This document shows, piece by piece, positions 1 to 8,019 of a stretch of DNA of 34,609 nucleotides. The first letter of the stretch is position 1. Each line of letters starts with the position of its first letter. Under the pieces are notes generated by a model. The model was not told where the DNA came from, did not search any database, and was given only the letters and a program-made list of their open reading frames with translations. The position numbers and the translations under genes were made by a program. Source of the DNA: GCA-2746235 sp049609225 (lineage in GTDB: Bacteria > Planctomycetota > UBA1135); the NCBI GenBank assembly GCA_049609225.1, contig JBMYYH010000022.1, positions 1 through 34,609 on the forward strand, given 5' to 3'.

Positions 1-1184
1 CTACACTTATGGTCGCCGGTGGAAACGTTCTCGCCATCATCGAAATCGCGACGACTGCGGATGAACTTCGGCGGGTCGACGATCACGATGTCGTACTCTT
101 CGCCATTGCGTTGCAGGGTGCGCAGATAACTGAAGGCGTCCGCGTGGGTGAACTTCACGTTGCGCAACTGATTGATGTTGGCATTGCGCTTGGCCTGTTC
201 GATGGCCTTCTCGTCGAGGTCGATGCCGCGCACCTCACTCGCTCCGGCTTTGGCCGCATTCAGCGAAAATCCGCCCGAGTAACAACACACATCCAAGACC
301 CGTGGAGGCTTGCCCGCTTCCACCAGACGTTTGACCAAGGCCGAGAGGCGTGCACGGTTCTCGCGTTGATCGCAGAAGAAGCCCGACTTATGGCCCTCCG
401 CCTGGAAGACTTCATAAGTGACCTCGCCTTCGTCGAACTGGAAGCGTGGGGGACAACCAGAAGAACGTTTTTCCATCGGTTGTTCGCCCTCCGCACGGGC
501 ATTCGCCTCATCGAAGAGGATGCGGTACTCCTTGGTGCCGAGCACTTCATGGAAGGTCGGCAGCACCAACTGGAAGATGTCGACCATCGGCGCGCTGTAG
601 GCTTCGGCCACCAACAAGTCGTTGTAGCGGTCGAGGGTTAGCGCGGGGAAATCATCCCCTTCGGCATGGAGGATGCGGCAGACTTCGTTGGGGATCTCCG
701 GATCCGCCAGACGACGTTCAGCAGCCGCACGTGCGCGGTCATGCCAAAACGCCTCATCCGGGCATTTCTCATCCTTGGTGACGATGCGCACCGCGATGCG
801 TGAATGGCCATGGAAAAAGCCCCATCCGCGGAAATCGTCGTAGCGATCGTAGACCGCGACCATGGTGCCAGGCTTATGGCGCTCGCTGGTGCGGTCGATA
901 TCCGAGTTCCACACGCGCGGTCCACGCATCGGGCCGGAAAGGCTGACCCACGGCTCCATGTACTCGACCTTGCGGCCCGCATCACGCTCGGCCTGACGTC
1001 GGTAGTGGCCACCACCGCGTTGGGCGGGGGCATCTGGCCGATCGGAGCGGCGATCCGGACGTTCATGATCGCGGCGATGGCGGTCATCCCGACGTCCGCC
1101 GTCGTAGCCGCCGCGTCGGTCATCCCGACGGTCATCCCGACGTGGTGGGCGCGAACCGCCCTTGTTGTCCCAGGGGGAGCCCAT
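1..1184 (-). CDS. RlmI-type SAM-dependent RNA methyltransferase (partial, runs off window start)
   Basis: Probably methylates a cytosine of 23S rRNA using SAM. Reading the minus strand from the ATG at 1184 gives about 394 codons with no stop before the window edge, so the C-terminus is missing. In order: an Arg/Asp/Gly-rich N-terminal tail of about 45 residues, a PUA-like region (FRGWGFFHGHSRIAVRI), the family signature GHKSGFFCDQRENR, SAM-binding motif I as VLDVCCYSGGFSLN, and the catalytic-loop motif VIVDPPKF close to the edge. These are the hallmarks of the RlmI/RlmK class I methyltransferases. The tail is not part of the core family and is built partly from a repeated 12-mer. The start overlaps the upstream EVE gene stop by one base (TAATG), so the two are probably co-translated. 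The family is clear; the exact target base is inferred. Confidence 0.85.
   Translation of the reverse strand, partial: MGSPWDNKGGSRPPRRDDRRDDRRGGYDGGRRDDRHRRDHERPDRRSDRPDAPAQRGGGHYRRQAERDAGRKVEYMEPWVSLSGPMRGPRVWNSDIDRTSERHKPGTMVAVYDRYDDFRGWGFFHGHSRIAVRIVTKDEKCPDEAFWHDRARAAAERRLADPEIPNEVCRILHAEGDDFPALTLDRYNDLLVAEAYSAPMVDIFQLVLPTFHEVLGTKEYRILFDEANARAEGEQPMEKRSSGCPPRFQFDEGEVTYEVFQAEGHKSGFFCDQRENRARLSALVKRLVEAGKPPRVLDVCCYSGGFSLNAAKAGASEVRGIDLDEKAIEQAKRNANINQLRNVKFTHADAFSYLRTLQRNGEEYDIVIVDPPKFIRSRRDFDDGENVSTGDHKC
1082..1141. repeat. Three copies of a 12-bp direct repeat in the methyltransferase N-terminal tail
   Basis: GGTCATCCCGAC occurs at 1082-1093, 1118-1129 and 1130-1141, the last two in direct tandem. 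On the minus strand the copies encode RRDDR-type units of the basic/acidic tail. The pattern suggests growth of a disordered, RNA-binding-like tail by slippage. Confidence 0.8.
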
Positions 1185-1591
1185 TACAGGCCTCCGAGCT
1201 TCTGGAACTTGGTGAACTGCGCCTTGGTCAGCGGCATCACCGACAACCGCGTCTGCTTGACCAACGCGCATTCGGCCAAGGTCTTGTCGGCGCGCACCGT
1301 GGCCAGAGTGACCGGCTCCTCGAATGCCCCCGTCACCTTCAGGTCGACGGCCGTCCAATCGCCTTCTTCGGCAGTGGGGTCCGGATATCCCGTCTTCACC
1401 ACCTTGGCCGTGCCCATGGCCGACTTGAGCTTGCCAGAGTGATAGAACACCACTTCATCGCCCTTTCCCATGAGTCTGAGGTTATTCCGCGCCTGGTAAT
1501 TGCGCACCCCATCCCAGCAAGTCTGCTTGTCCTTCAAGAACATCTCAAAGGTGTATTTCGTGGGTTCTTCCTTCACCAACCAGTAGGCCAT
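1184..1591 (-). CDS. EVE (PUA-like) domain protein
   Basis: A 135-residue protein consisting of a single EVE domain, a PUA-like fold that binds modified bases in RNA or DNA. It starts MAYWLVKEEPTKY, the typical beginning of stand-alone EVE proteins (W-L-x-K-x-E-P), followed by WDGVRNYQARNNLR and GDEVVFYHSG, both family signatures, and ends a normal length later. Bacterial stand-alone EVE proteins of this size are common; their biological ligand is mostly unproven. The stop TAA (1186-1184) overlaps the ATG of the downstream RlmI-type methyltransferase, a link that fits RNA modification or recognition. A TAGAAT hexamer on the minus strand (1603-1598) lies only six bases before the ATG, so the transcript may be leaderless. 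Confidence 0.88.
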   Translation of the reverse strand: MAYWLVKEEPTKYTFEMFLKDKQTCWDGVRNYQARNNLRLMGKGDEVVFYHSGKLKSAMGTAKVVKTGYPDPTAEEGDWTAVDLKVTGAFEEPVTLATVRADKTLAECALVKQTRLSVMPLTKAQFTKFQKLGGL

Positions 1592-1654
1592 GGTGCAATT
1601 CTATCCGCGCCCCAGGGCCGGGCCGACGCCTTGGAGGGGATACACTGGGACACC

Positions 1655-2500
1655 ATGAACGAGCGCCTTGCCGACTACGACCGTCTCAAGCTCGAAGAGC
1701 TCAATTACAACAGCTACCTGAAGGTGCCAGAGCTGACTTCGCTGCAGCAATTACGCAGCGATCCGCCGCACCACGATGAGATGTTCTTCATCGTCATCCA
1801 CCAGAGTTTCGAGCTTTGGTTCAAGGAGATGCTGCATGAAGCTGGCCTGATGGCGCAGCTGTTCAAGAAGGGGGATATCGCCCATTCCCTCAAGGTGCTG
1901 AAGCGCATCCAAGCGATCGTCACCTGCCTGACCCAGCAGATTCAGTTGCTCGGCACCCTCACGCCGAAGGAGTTCGCAGGCTTCCGCGAGGCGCTCGGTA
2001 CCGGCAGCGGTTTCCAGTCGGTGCAGTTCCGCGTGATGGAGTTCACCTGCGGCCAACGCGATGCCTGGTTCTTCCAGTTCTTCGAAGGTCGCCCGGATGA
2101 GCTGGCGCGCCTGAAGGAAGCCTTCTCGTCGCCCAGCGTCTATGACCTCTTCCTGCAAGCGATGGCGCGCGAAGGCTATCCGGTACCGCAAGAGGTCCTC
2201 GAGCGCGAACTCACCGAGACCCATCAGATGAACGATGCCCTGGTCGACGTCTTCCGCGATCTCTACGAGGAGCCGGGCGACAACTACCACTGGGTCTTGG
2301 CTTGCGAAGCACTGCTCGACCTCGACACCATGTGGTCGAATTTCCGTTCCGCGCATATCCTGATGGTGTCGCGCACCATTGGCGGCAAGAAAGGCACCGG
2401 TGGCTCCAGCGGCGTACCGTTCTTGGAATCGCGCCTGCCACTGCGCTTCTTCCCCGAGCTCTGGGAAGTGCGTAACGCCGAGTGGAAGAAGAGTTCCTAG
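1655..2500 (+). CDS. kynA: Tryptophan 2,3-dioxygenase
   Basis: Haem enzyme that oxidises L-tryptophan to N-formylkynurenine, the first step of the kynurenine pathway; cytoplasmic. The 281-residue product has the normal bacterial length. Visible landmarks are the block FFIVIHQSFELWFKEML with active-site His49, Arg126 in VQFRVMEF (substrate carboxylate), His234 in FRSAHILMVSR (proximal haem ligand by family alignment) and the substrate loop KGTGGSSG. An in-frame extension upstream overlaps the EVE gene on the other strand, so the ATG at 1655, which starts the family N-terminus (YNSYLKV follows at residue 18), is chosen. The SD-like GGAGGGG at 1633-1639 is too far away to set the start. First gene of a nine-gene run ending at 10024, which also carries the formamidase for its product. 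Confidence 0.97.
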   Translation: MNERLADYDRLKLEELNYNSYLKVPELTSLQQLRSDPPHHDEMFFIVIHQSFELWFKEMLHEAGLMAQLFKKGDIAHSLKVLKRIQAIVTCLTQQIQLLGTLTPKEFAGFREALGTGSGFQSVQFRVMEFTCGQRDAWFFQFFEGRPDELARLKEAFSSPSVYDLFLQAMAREGYPVPQEVLERELTETHQMNDALVDVFRDLYEEPGDNYHWVLACEALLDLDTMWSNFRSAHILMVSRTIGGKKGTGGSSGVPFLESRLPLRFFPELWEVRNAEWKKSS

Positions 2501-2534
2501 CCTGAGTTTCACGGATCCCCGACCCGCACATCCC

Positions 2535-3326
2535 ATGCCTCTTTCCCAATCCCTCTCCGGTCTGCACGCAGTGATCTGTGGTGCGAGTTCCGGCATCGGT
2601 CGCGAGATCGCTTTGGCCATGGCCGCACAAGGCGCCACGCTGTCCCTGGTCGCACGTTCGGCCGATAAGCTGGCTGCCCTTTCGCAAGACTGCTTGGATG
2701 CTGGTGCCGAAGCCGCGCGAGCCTTCCCGGCCGACCTCGAAGATGCAGTTGCCGTGCAAGCCACCGCAGATGCCATCTTGGCGGATCATGCCACCGTCAA
2801 CATCCTGGTCAACAACAGTGGGGGCCCTCCAGGTGGGCCGATTCTGGATGCGGATATCGATGCCTTCTTGGCACCCTTGCGTCGGCACTTGTTCGCAGCA
2901 CATCTGTTCGTGCAACGCTTCGCCCCGACCATGGAAGCGGCGGGGTACGGCCGCATCCTGAACATCATCTCGACTTCGGTGAAGGAGCCGATCGCGGGAT
3001 TGGGCGTGTCCAATACGGTGCGCGGTGCGGTGGCGTCGTGGGCCAAGACCTTGTCGAAGGAATTGGCTGCTACCACCACTATCAACAACTTGTTGCCGGG
3101 CTTCACGGCCACGGATCGCCTGGATTCCTTGAAGCAGACGGTGGCAGGGCGTCAGGGCATCGATGCGCAGAAGGTGGAAGACAACTGGTTGGCGACGGTG
3201 CCGGCCGCACGTCTGGGTGATCCGCGGGAGATGGCTGCACTGGCCGCCTTCCTCGCGAGTCCGGCCGGCGCTTATGTGCGCGGCCAATCCATCGCCGTCG
3301 ACGGCGGACGTCTGAACGGGATCTAG
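2535..3326 (+). CDS. Atypical short-chain dehydrogenase/reductase lacking the catalytic Tyr and Lys
   Basis: A 263-residue Rossmann-fold protein of the SDR superfamily. The cofactor motif GASSGIG (16-22) and NNSGG (93-97) are intact, and the C-terminal SxxGAYVRGQSIAVDGG is typical of FabG-like members. The catalytic Y-x3-K is replaced: the aligned position reads S159-N-T-V-R163 in LGVSNTVRGAVASWAKTL. A known SDR subgroup has this Ser/Arg substitution, and its chemistry is poorly defined. It lies between tryptophan dioxygenase (34 bases upstream) and the flavin monooxygenase (8 bases downstream), so a step in tryptophan breakdown is likely, but I cannot name the substrate. It could act late in the pathway or supply reducing power; neither is shown by the sequence. 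Confidence 0.88.
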   Translation: MPLSQSLSGLHAVICGASSGIGREIALAMAAQGATLSLVARSADKLAALSQDCLDAGAEAARAFPADLEDAVAVQATADAILADHATVNILVNNSGGPPGGPILDADIDAFLAPLRRHLFAAHLFVQRFAPTMEAAGYGRILNIISTSVKEPIAGLGVSNTVRGAVASWAKTLSKELAATTTINNLLPGFTATDRLDSLKQTVAGRQGIDAQKVEDNWLATVPAARLGDPREMAALAAFLASPAGAYVRGQSIAVDGGRLNGI

Positions 3327-3334
3327 GAGGCAGC

Positions 3335-4573
3335 ATGCAGTTCGACATCTTCTTCTCCATCTGCCAAACCCCGGTTGCCGGACATCAGCCTGATGAGGCG
3401 ACGATGTTCCGGAACTTCTTCGACCAAGTGCAGGTCGCCGACAAGCTCGGTTATGGCTGTGCATGGGTCGCGGAATCGCATCTCTCCACCGAAGTGCAGA
3501 AGACCAACCGACGTCCCGTGGTGCCGCACTTCCAAGGTGAGATCGGGCTGAATGTCGACATCACCCAGTTGGCACATAAGGTCTTCGCCTGCACCGAGAA
3601 CATCGAGGTGGGGGCAGCGGTGATGAACATCGTCTGTAATGGTGGTCCGATCGCTGCAGCGGAAAGGCTGGCTTCCTTCTGCGCCTTGCACGGAGTCGAT
3701 CCCGAGGAGAAGCGACGCCTGCGCATCGGCTTCGCGGCCGGACGCTTCGACTTCATGAACCGTGCCTATGGTGTGGATTGGCGCGACGCCGTCGAAGAGG
3801 CGGCATGGCCTGCCTACAAGGGGCAGATGTTCCACGAGGCCTGCGAGATCTTCCTGCGCCTCCTGCGTGGGGATGTGCTCGATAGCAGCCAGACTCCCGA
3901 GATCGTCCTGACGCGCGCGAACTTCCGCAGCGATGAGGATTGGGAGCGGGTGCGTGCGGGGTGGAAGGAAGTGCATGGCGAGGAAGCTGGAGAAGGCATC
4001 CCCTTCGCCAAGCGCTGGGAGTTCGAGTCGCTGAAGTTGATCCCACAGGATTGGCGTCGCGAGTTGCTCGACCTGATCGTGGGTTCGCATGATCCGAAGC
4101 TGCAGGAGCAGTTGAACGCGATTCTGCCGGTGAAGGTCTTCAACCTCTCGATTACCTCGGAGGAGATCATTCAGAAGACCCACGATCGTATGGCTACGAC
4201 CTTCCATGAGGATGGTGGGCCTTGGTTGCGCGAATACATGCCGCGAACCGTCATGGTGTTCCTGAATGATGAAGAAGGCCTGTCGCCGGAGGAGCAGTCC
4301 GCCGCCGCAGCCGCCGAAGCTGAAGCCGCTTTGTCGGAATACTGGAATGCCTTGGAGGGCACCTTGGATCCCAAAAAGGTTGCAGCCGCTACGGAGAATG
4401 CGCTCGTCGGCAATGCCGCTGAAATCGCGCAGCAGGTGAGTGAACGCTTCCATCCGGATGATCGCCTGATGCTGTGGTTCGATTTCTACAACCACGACAA
4501 CGCCCGCGTCATGCGCAACATGCAGGCCTTCACCGAGAAGGTGATGCCGGTGGTGGCGGAGGTGCACGCATGA
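3335..4573 (+). CDS. Luciferase-like (LLM class) flavin-dependent monooxygenase, candidate kynurenine Baeyer-Villiger enzyme
   Basis: A 412-residue bacterial luciferase-like protein. These enzymes use reduced FMN, delivered by a separate reductase, and O2; the family includes luciferases, alkane-sulfonate monooxygenases and type II Baeyer-Villiger monooxygenases. Family features are the first strand MQFDIFFSICQ, the active-site block GYGCAWVAESHLS (41-51, with His49 near the luciferase alpha-chain His44 position), EVGAAVMNI, and IGFAAGRFDFMNRAYG (131-146). The C-terminal half has an Ala/Glu-rich stretch. The start is fixed by AGGAGG (3325-3330), which overlaps the stop of the SDR gene. It overlaps the asparaginase homolog by ATGA (4570-4573), so the two are translationally coupled. 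No kynureninase or aromatic hydroxylase gene lies nearby, so I propose it oxidises kynurenine. The family is certain; the substrate is inference. No flavin reductase is recognised in the window. Confidence 0.9.
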   Translation: MQFDIFFSICQTPVAGHQPDEATMFRNFFDQVQVADKLGYGCAWVAESHLSTEVQKTNRRPVVPHFQGEIGLNVDITQLAHKVFACTENIEVGAAVMNIVCNGGPIAAAERLASFCALHGVDPEEKRRLRIGFAAGRFDFMNRAYGVDWRDAVEEAAWPAYKGQMFHEACEIFLRLLRGDVLDSSQTPEIVLTRANFRSDEDWERVRAGWKEVHGEEAGEGIPFAKRWEFESLKLIPQDWRRELLDLIVGSHDPKLQEQLNAILPVKVFNLSITSEEIIQKTHDRMATTFHEDGGPWLREYMPRTVMVFLNDEEGLSPEEQSAAAAAEAEAALSEYWNALEGTLDPKKVAAATENALVGNAAEIAQQVSERFHPDDRLMLWFDFYNHDNARVMRNMQAFTEKVMPVVAEVHA

Positions 4574-5694
4574 GCGATTCCGACGTGAAGAATCCCGCCG
4601 ATCACCCCACGCGTCCGCGCGACGCCATGTACCCGCCATCCCCTCTGGGTGTTCGGGAAGAAGGGGTGCCCACAGGCAGGGATGTCGAATGGGAGCCCCT
4701 GGTCGACTTCCGACGTGCAGGAGTCTCCGAAACCACCATCCACGGCGCCGTCGCATGGGCGCATGGGGATGAGATCTTCCATAGCTTCGGCGGCAATGTG
4801 CTGTGCTACGGGCGCAGCATGATGAAGCCTTTGATGATGAAGGTCTTCACCGAGGAGTTGGGCAAGGTCTTGGACTGGCGTCAGCGGGCGATTGCAGTGG
4901 CGTCGCACAATGGCGATGCGCAACATGTCTCGGCGGCACAGTCGATCCTCGCAGAAGACGATTGGGGCCTCATGCAGACACCGCTGGACGTACCCCTGGT
5001 GCAGTTCGGCCGCCAAGTCCGACGTCCGCGTCGTTGGTTCCATACCTGCAGTGGTGAGCATGCCGCGTTGATTCGTGGCTGTCAGGAGAAGGGTTGGCAG
5101 GAAGTGGGTTATCTGCTCCCGCAGCACCCGTTCTTCCACGCCTACGTCGAACAAGTCCGACGCTTCCTCGGTGCGGATTGGAAGCCATTGCGGGTCGCCC
5201 GAGATGGTTGCGGCCTACCTACCTTGTCCAACTCGGTAGGGGAACTCGCGCAACTTTACGCCGGCCTTGCCCGCACGCGCGATGAGGATTGGATCTGGGA
5301 ATCGATGCAGCGCCATCCCGACCTCGTCGGTGGATTCAACCGCTTGGATTCGACCATCCTGAAGTCTGCCGAAGGCAAAGTGATGGCCAAGGAAGGCGCG
5401 GATGGATTGCTGGGTCTTTCCATCGTGCATCCTGATTTCCCCAAAGGCCTTGGTGTGGTCATCAAGATCGCGCATGGCTGGAATAGTCAGGCGACTTGGT
5501 ATCTCGCGCGCGGCATCTTGGGCGTGCTCGGTATCGAGTTGCGGAACCCCTACGCCTTGCATCGCCAAAAAGCCTTCTTGGTGCCTGGCATCGTGCCGCC
5601 GTCCTACCTCGACAAGCTGGCCGAACTGCCGACCTGGGATGAATGGGATCCCGACCGCGAACGCTACGACTTCGATTGGGAGCCTTATCTGTAA
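4570..5694 (+). CDS. Asparaginase-II-family (Rhizobium etli type) hydrolase with altered zinc site
   Basis: A 374-residue homolog of the thermolabile R. etli-type asparaginases, which cleave the beta-amide of asparagine using a Ser/Lys pair and a zinc held by Cys, Lys and Cys. Seen here: S83-M-M-K86 (GRSMMKP), SHNGD at 112-116, HTCSGEHAAL with Cys160, and RDGCGLPTL with Cys214. The spacing Cys160-Cys214 equals that of the two zinc cysteines in the R. etli enzyme (135 and 189), but the lysine ligand expected three residues after the first Cys is Glu163. About 40 extra residues precede the usual N-terminus. The position directly after the flavin monooxygenase, with ATGA overlap, suggests a beta-aspartyl ester or anilide substrate rather than asparagine, such as aspartyl-2-aminophenol. 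Family call strong, substrate inferred. Confidence 0.85.
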   Translation: MSDSDVKNPADHPTRPRDAMYPPSPLGVREEGVPTGRDVEWEPLVDFRRAGVSETTIHGAVAWAHGDEIFHSFGGNVLCYGRSMMKPLMMKVFTEELGKVLDWRQRAIAVASHNGDAQHVSAAQSILAEDDWGLMQTPLDVPLVQFGRQVRRPRRWFHTCSGEHAALIRGCQEKGWQEVGYLLPQHPFFHAYVEQVRRFLGADWKPLRVARDGCGLPTLSNSVGELAQLYAGLARTRDEDWIWESMQRHPDLVGGFNRLDSTILKSAEGKVMAKEGADGLLGLSIVHPDFPKGLGVVIKIAHGWNSQATWYLARGILGVLGIELRNPYALHRQKAFLVPGIVPPSYLDKLAELPTWDEWDPDRERYDFDWEPYL

Positions 5695-7097
5695 TGGAAC
5701 GACTCGAACATTGGATTGGCGGCAAGGCCGTCGCGCCCGCGGAAGGCGGATACCTGGACAATGTCGATCCGAAGACGGGCGAAGTCTTCGGTGAGATCGC
5801 ACGGGGGACTGCTGCCGATGTGGATCTAGCGGTCGCTGCTGCCGAAGCCGCACCCCGACTCGGTGTTGCCGAACGCGCCGACCTGCTCGTAGCCGTGGCC
5901 GACGCCATCGATGCGCGCATTCCGGAGTTCGCGGAAGCCGAAGCGCGGGATAGCGGCAAGACGCTCACCGCCACCACCAACGGCGACATCCCGCGCGCCT
6001 TGGACAATCTGCGTTATTACGCCTCCGCCGTGCGCAGCGATCAGACCGCCTGCCATGCGATGGACGATGGGCTGAACTACACCTTGCGTCAGCCCTTGGG
6101 CACCGTGGCGACCATCACGCCGTGGAATTTCCCCATGCATCTGTTCACATGGAAGGTCGCACCAGCCATCGCCATGGGCAATGCCGTCGTCGCCAAACCC
6201 AGCGAGATGACGCCGACCACCGCGACCATGTTCGCGCAGGTCTTCAGTGAAATCGGCGCGCCCGACGGCTTGCTCAACATCGTCCATGGCCTCGGGCATG
6301 AAGCTGGGGAACCATTGGTAACACACGAGAAGATCAAGGCCGTGTCGTTCACCGGCGGTACTGCCACCGGCAAAAGGATTGCCAGTCAAGCCGCGCCGCT
6401 GTTGAAGAAGATCGGTCTCGAGCTCGGTGGAAAGAATCCAAGCCTGGTGTTCGCGGACTGCGACATGGATGCCGCAGTCGCCGGCGTCGCGCGTGCCGCT
6501 TTCTTCAACACCGGCCAGGTCTGCCTCTGTGGTTCCCGCCTGTTGGTGGAAGCCTCCATCCACGATGCCTTCGTCGAAGCCTTGCAGAAGGAGATGGATG
6601 CCCAAGCTTGGCTCCCGGGGGAAGGCCTCGGCAGTCTCATAGGTTTCGAGCATCGCGAGAAGGTCGCTTCCTATGTGGAACTGGCCGAGCAAGAAGGCGG
6701 CACCGTGGTGCGCGGCGGCAAACGCGTCGGTCCGGAGAAGGGGGCATTCTTCGAGCCGACCTTGATTACCGGCCTGCCCATCGACTGCCGTACCGCAACC
6801 GAAGAGATCTTCGGCCCCATCGTCACCGTGCACCCCTTCACCGATGAAGTGGAGGCCTTGGCGATGGCCAATCATGTGTCCTATGGTCTGGCTTCTTCGG
6901 TCTGGACCAAAGACCTGAACCGCGCGCATCGCCTTGCTGCAACCATCGAATCCGGCATGGTCTGGATCAACAGCTGGAACAAGCGCGATTTCCGCGTGCC
7001 CTTCGGTGGCATGAAGCAAAGTGGGGTCGGTCGCGAAGGCGGACGCTACTCCATGGAGTTCTACTCCCAAGACCGCAACATCTGCATTCAACTCTAG
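5694..7097 (+). CDS. amnC: Aldehyde dehydrogenase, likely 2-aminomuconate 6-semialdehyde dehydrogenase
   Basis: A 467-residue NAD(P)-dependent aldehyde dehydrogenase. Visible: TPWNFP with Asn145, Lys168 in VVAKPSE, the glycine motif FTGGTATGK, Glu243 in ELGGKNP, and nucleophile Cys277 in NTGQVCLCG. Near the C-terminus the string NKRDFRVPFGGMKQSGVG matches the pattern (W-x-x-R-D-x-R-x-PFGG) seen in 2-hydroxymuconate and 2-aminomuconate semialdehyde dehydrogenases. The ATG at 5694 overlaps the preceding TAA (TAATG). Four bases after its stop the dioxygenase genes follow, so its substrate should be their ring-cleavage product, 2-aminomuconate 6-semialdehyde. The symbol follows the 2-aminophenol pathway and is assigned by context; a 2-hydroxymuconate semialdehyde role is the main alternative. 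Confidence 0.88.
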   Translation: MERLEHWIGGKAVAPAEGGYLDNVDPKTGEVFGEIARGTAADVDLAVAAAEAAPRLGVAERADLLVAVADAIDARIPEFAEAEARDSGKTLTATTNGDIPRALDNLRYYASAVRSDQTACHAMDDGLNYTLRQPLGTVATITPWNFPMHLFTWKVAPAIAMGNAVVAKPSEMTPTTATMFAQVFSEIGAPDGLLNIVHGLGHEAGEPLVTHEKIKAVSFTGGTATGKRIASQAAPLLKKIGLELGGKNPSLVFADCDMDAAVAGVARAAFFNTGQVCLCGSRLLVEASIHDAFVEALQKEMDAQAWLPGEGLGSLIGFEHREKVASYVELAEQEGGTVVRGGKRVGPEKGAFFEPTLITGLPIDCRTATEEIFGPIVTVHPFTDEVEALAMANHVSYGLASSVWTKDLNRAHRLAATIESGMVWINSWNKRDFRVPFGGMKQSGVGREGGRYSMEFYSQDRNICIQL

Positions 7098-7101
7098 AGT
7101 G

Positions 7102-8019
7102 ATGTCGGACAGCAAAGAGAAAGGAAGCATCGTCACCGGTTGCCTTGCGCCGCATCCGCCGCACTTGGTCTACGCCGCCAACCCGGAACAGAACGAACCA
7201 CGTTCCTCTGGAGCGGGCGCCTGGAAGCCCCTGCTTGATGGCTATGAGAAGCTGCGTCAGAGCATCGCCGACAAGGAATACGATGTGATCCTGGTGCATA
7301 CGCCGCACTGGAAGACGCACGTCGGACACCATCTGCTTGGCGTCCCGCATTTTGAAGGGCTGTCGGTCGATCCGATCTTCCCGAACTTGTTCCGCTTCCA
7401 TTTCGATATGGATGTCGATGTCGAACTCGCCGAACGCATTCATGCGGAAGGGGAGAAGGAAGGCTTGGTGATGGGCTTGATGCAGAACCCCGAATTCCGC
7501 GTCGACTATGGCACGATCACCTCGAGTTATCTGGTGCGCCCGGAATTCGATCTGCCCATCGTCGCGATCAGTTCGGCGCGCAGTTACTTCGACTACTCCG
7601 ATGAAGTCGGCGAACGCGAGATGTTGGCGCTTGGGCGTGCCACCAAACGCGCCGTCGAAGCCTTGGGGCGGAAAGCGTTGCTGTTGGCCAGTTGCTCCTT
7701 GAGTCATCGTCACTTCACCGAAGAAGCAGAGGATCCGGAAGACCCTGAGTTCGAATACATCTACAACGCCAACCAGTCCAAGTGGGATCACCACGTGATG
7801 GACTTGATGCGCCAGGGCAACACCCAACGTCTGCTCGAAGAGATGCCCGACTTCATCGCTCAGGCCATCTCCGAGTGTAAGGATGGTTCGCTGACTTGGC
7901 TGCTCGGCGCCATGGGGCTGCCGGAGATTCCCGCCACCGTGCATGGTTATGGCACGGTCATCGGCACCGGGAATGCCATCGTCGAATGGGATCTTGCAGC
8001 CTCGGAGGTGCAGGTATGA
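7102..8019 (+). CDS. amnB: Class III extradiol dioxygenase, catalytic subunit (2-aminophenol 1,6-dioxygenase beta-like)
   Basis: A 305-residue LigB/AmnB-family Fe(II) ring-cleavage dioxygenase. The metal and active-site residues are present: APHPPHL (His18, His21) near the N-terminus, HTPHW (His66, His69), SHRHF (His202, His204), a likely acidic ligand Glu258 in AISECKDGSLTW, and the C-terminal HGYGTVIGTG. In 2-aminophenol degradation the AmnBA enzyme opens the ring to 2-aminomuconate 6-semialdehyde. The flanking semialdehyde dehydrogenase, the partner subunit with ATGA overlap, and the RidA protein reproduce that gene set. A related substrate such as 3-hydroxyanthranilate or an aminohydroxybenzoate cannot be excluded from sequence. 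No cupin-type 3-hydroxyanthranilate dioxygenase is present. Confidence 0.88.
   Translation: MSDSKEKGSIVTGCLAPHPPHLVYAANPEQNEPRSSGAGAWKPLLDGYEKLRQSIADKEYDVILVHTPHWKTHVGHHLLGVPHFEGLSVDPIFPNLFRFHFDMDVDVELAERIHAEGEKEGLVMGLMQNPEFRVDYGTITSSYLVRPEFDLPIVAISSARSYFDYSDEVGEREMLALGRATKRAVEALGRKALLLASCSLSHRHFTEEAEDPEDPEFEYIYNANQSKWDHHVMDLMRQGNTQRLLEEMPDFIAQAISECKDGSLTWLLGAMGLPEIPATVHGYGTVIGTGNAIVEWDLAASEVQV

Noticed and set aside
4570..5694. Reading the asparaginase homolog as a nitrogen-supply enzyme unrelated to the operon
   Set aside because: It overlaps the monooxygenase by ATGA and the dehydrogenase by TAATG and has an altered metal motif, so a pathway role is more likely, though not proven.
7102..8019. 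Calling the dioxygenase a protocatechuate 4,5-dioxygenase (LigAB type)
   Set aside because: LigA is a small separate subunit unlike the 314-residue partner here, and the neighbours fit aminophenol rather than protocatechuate breakdown.
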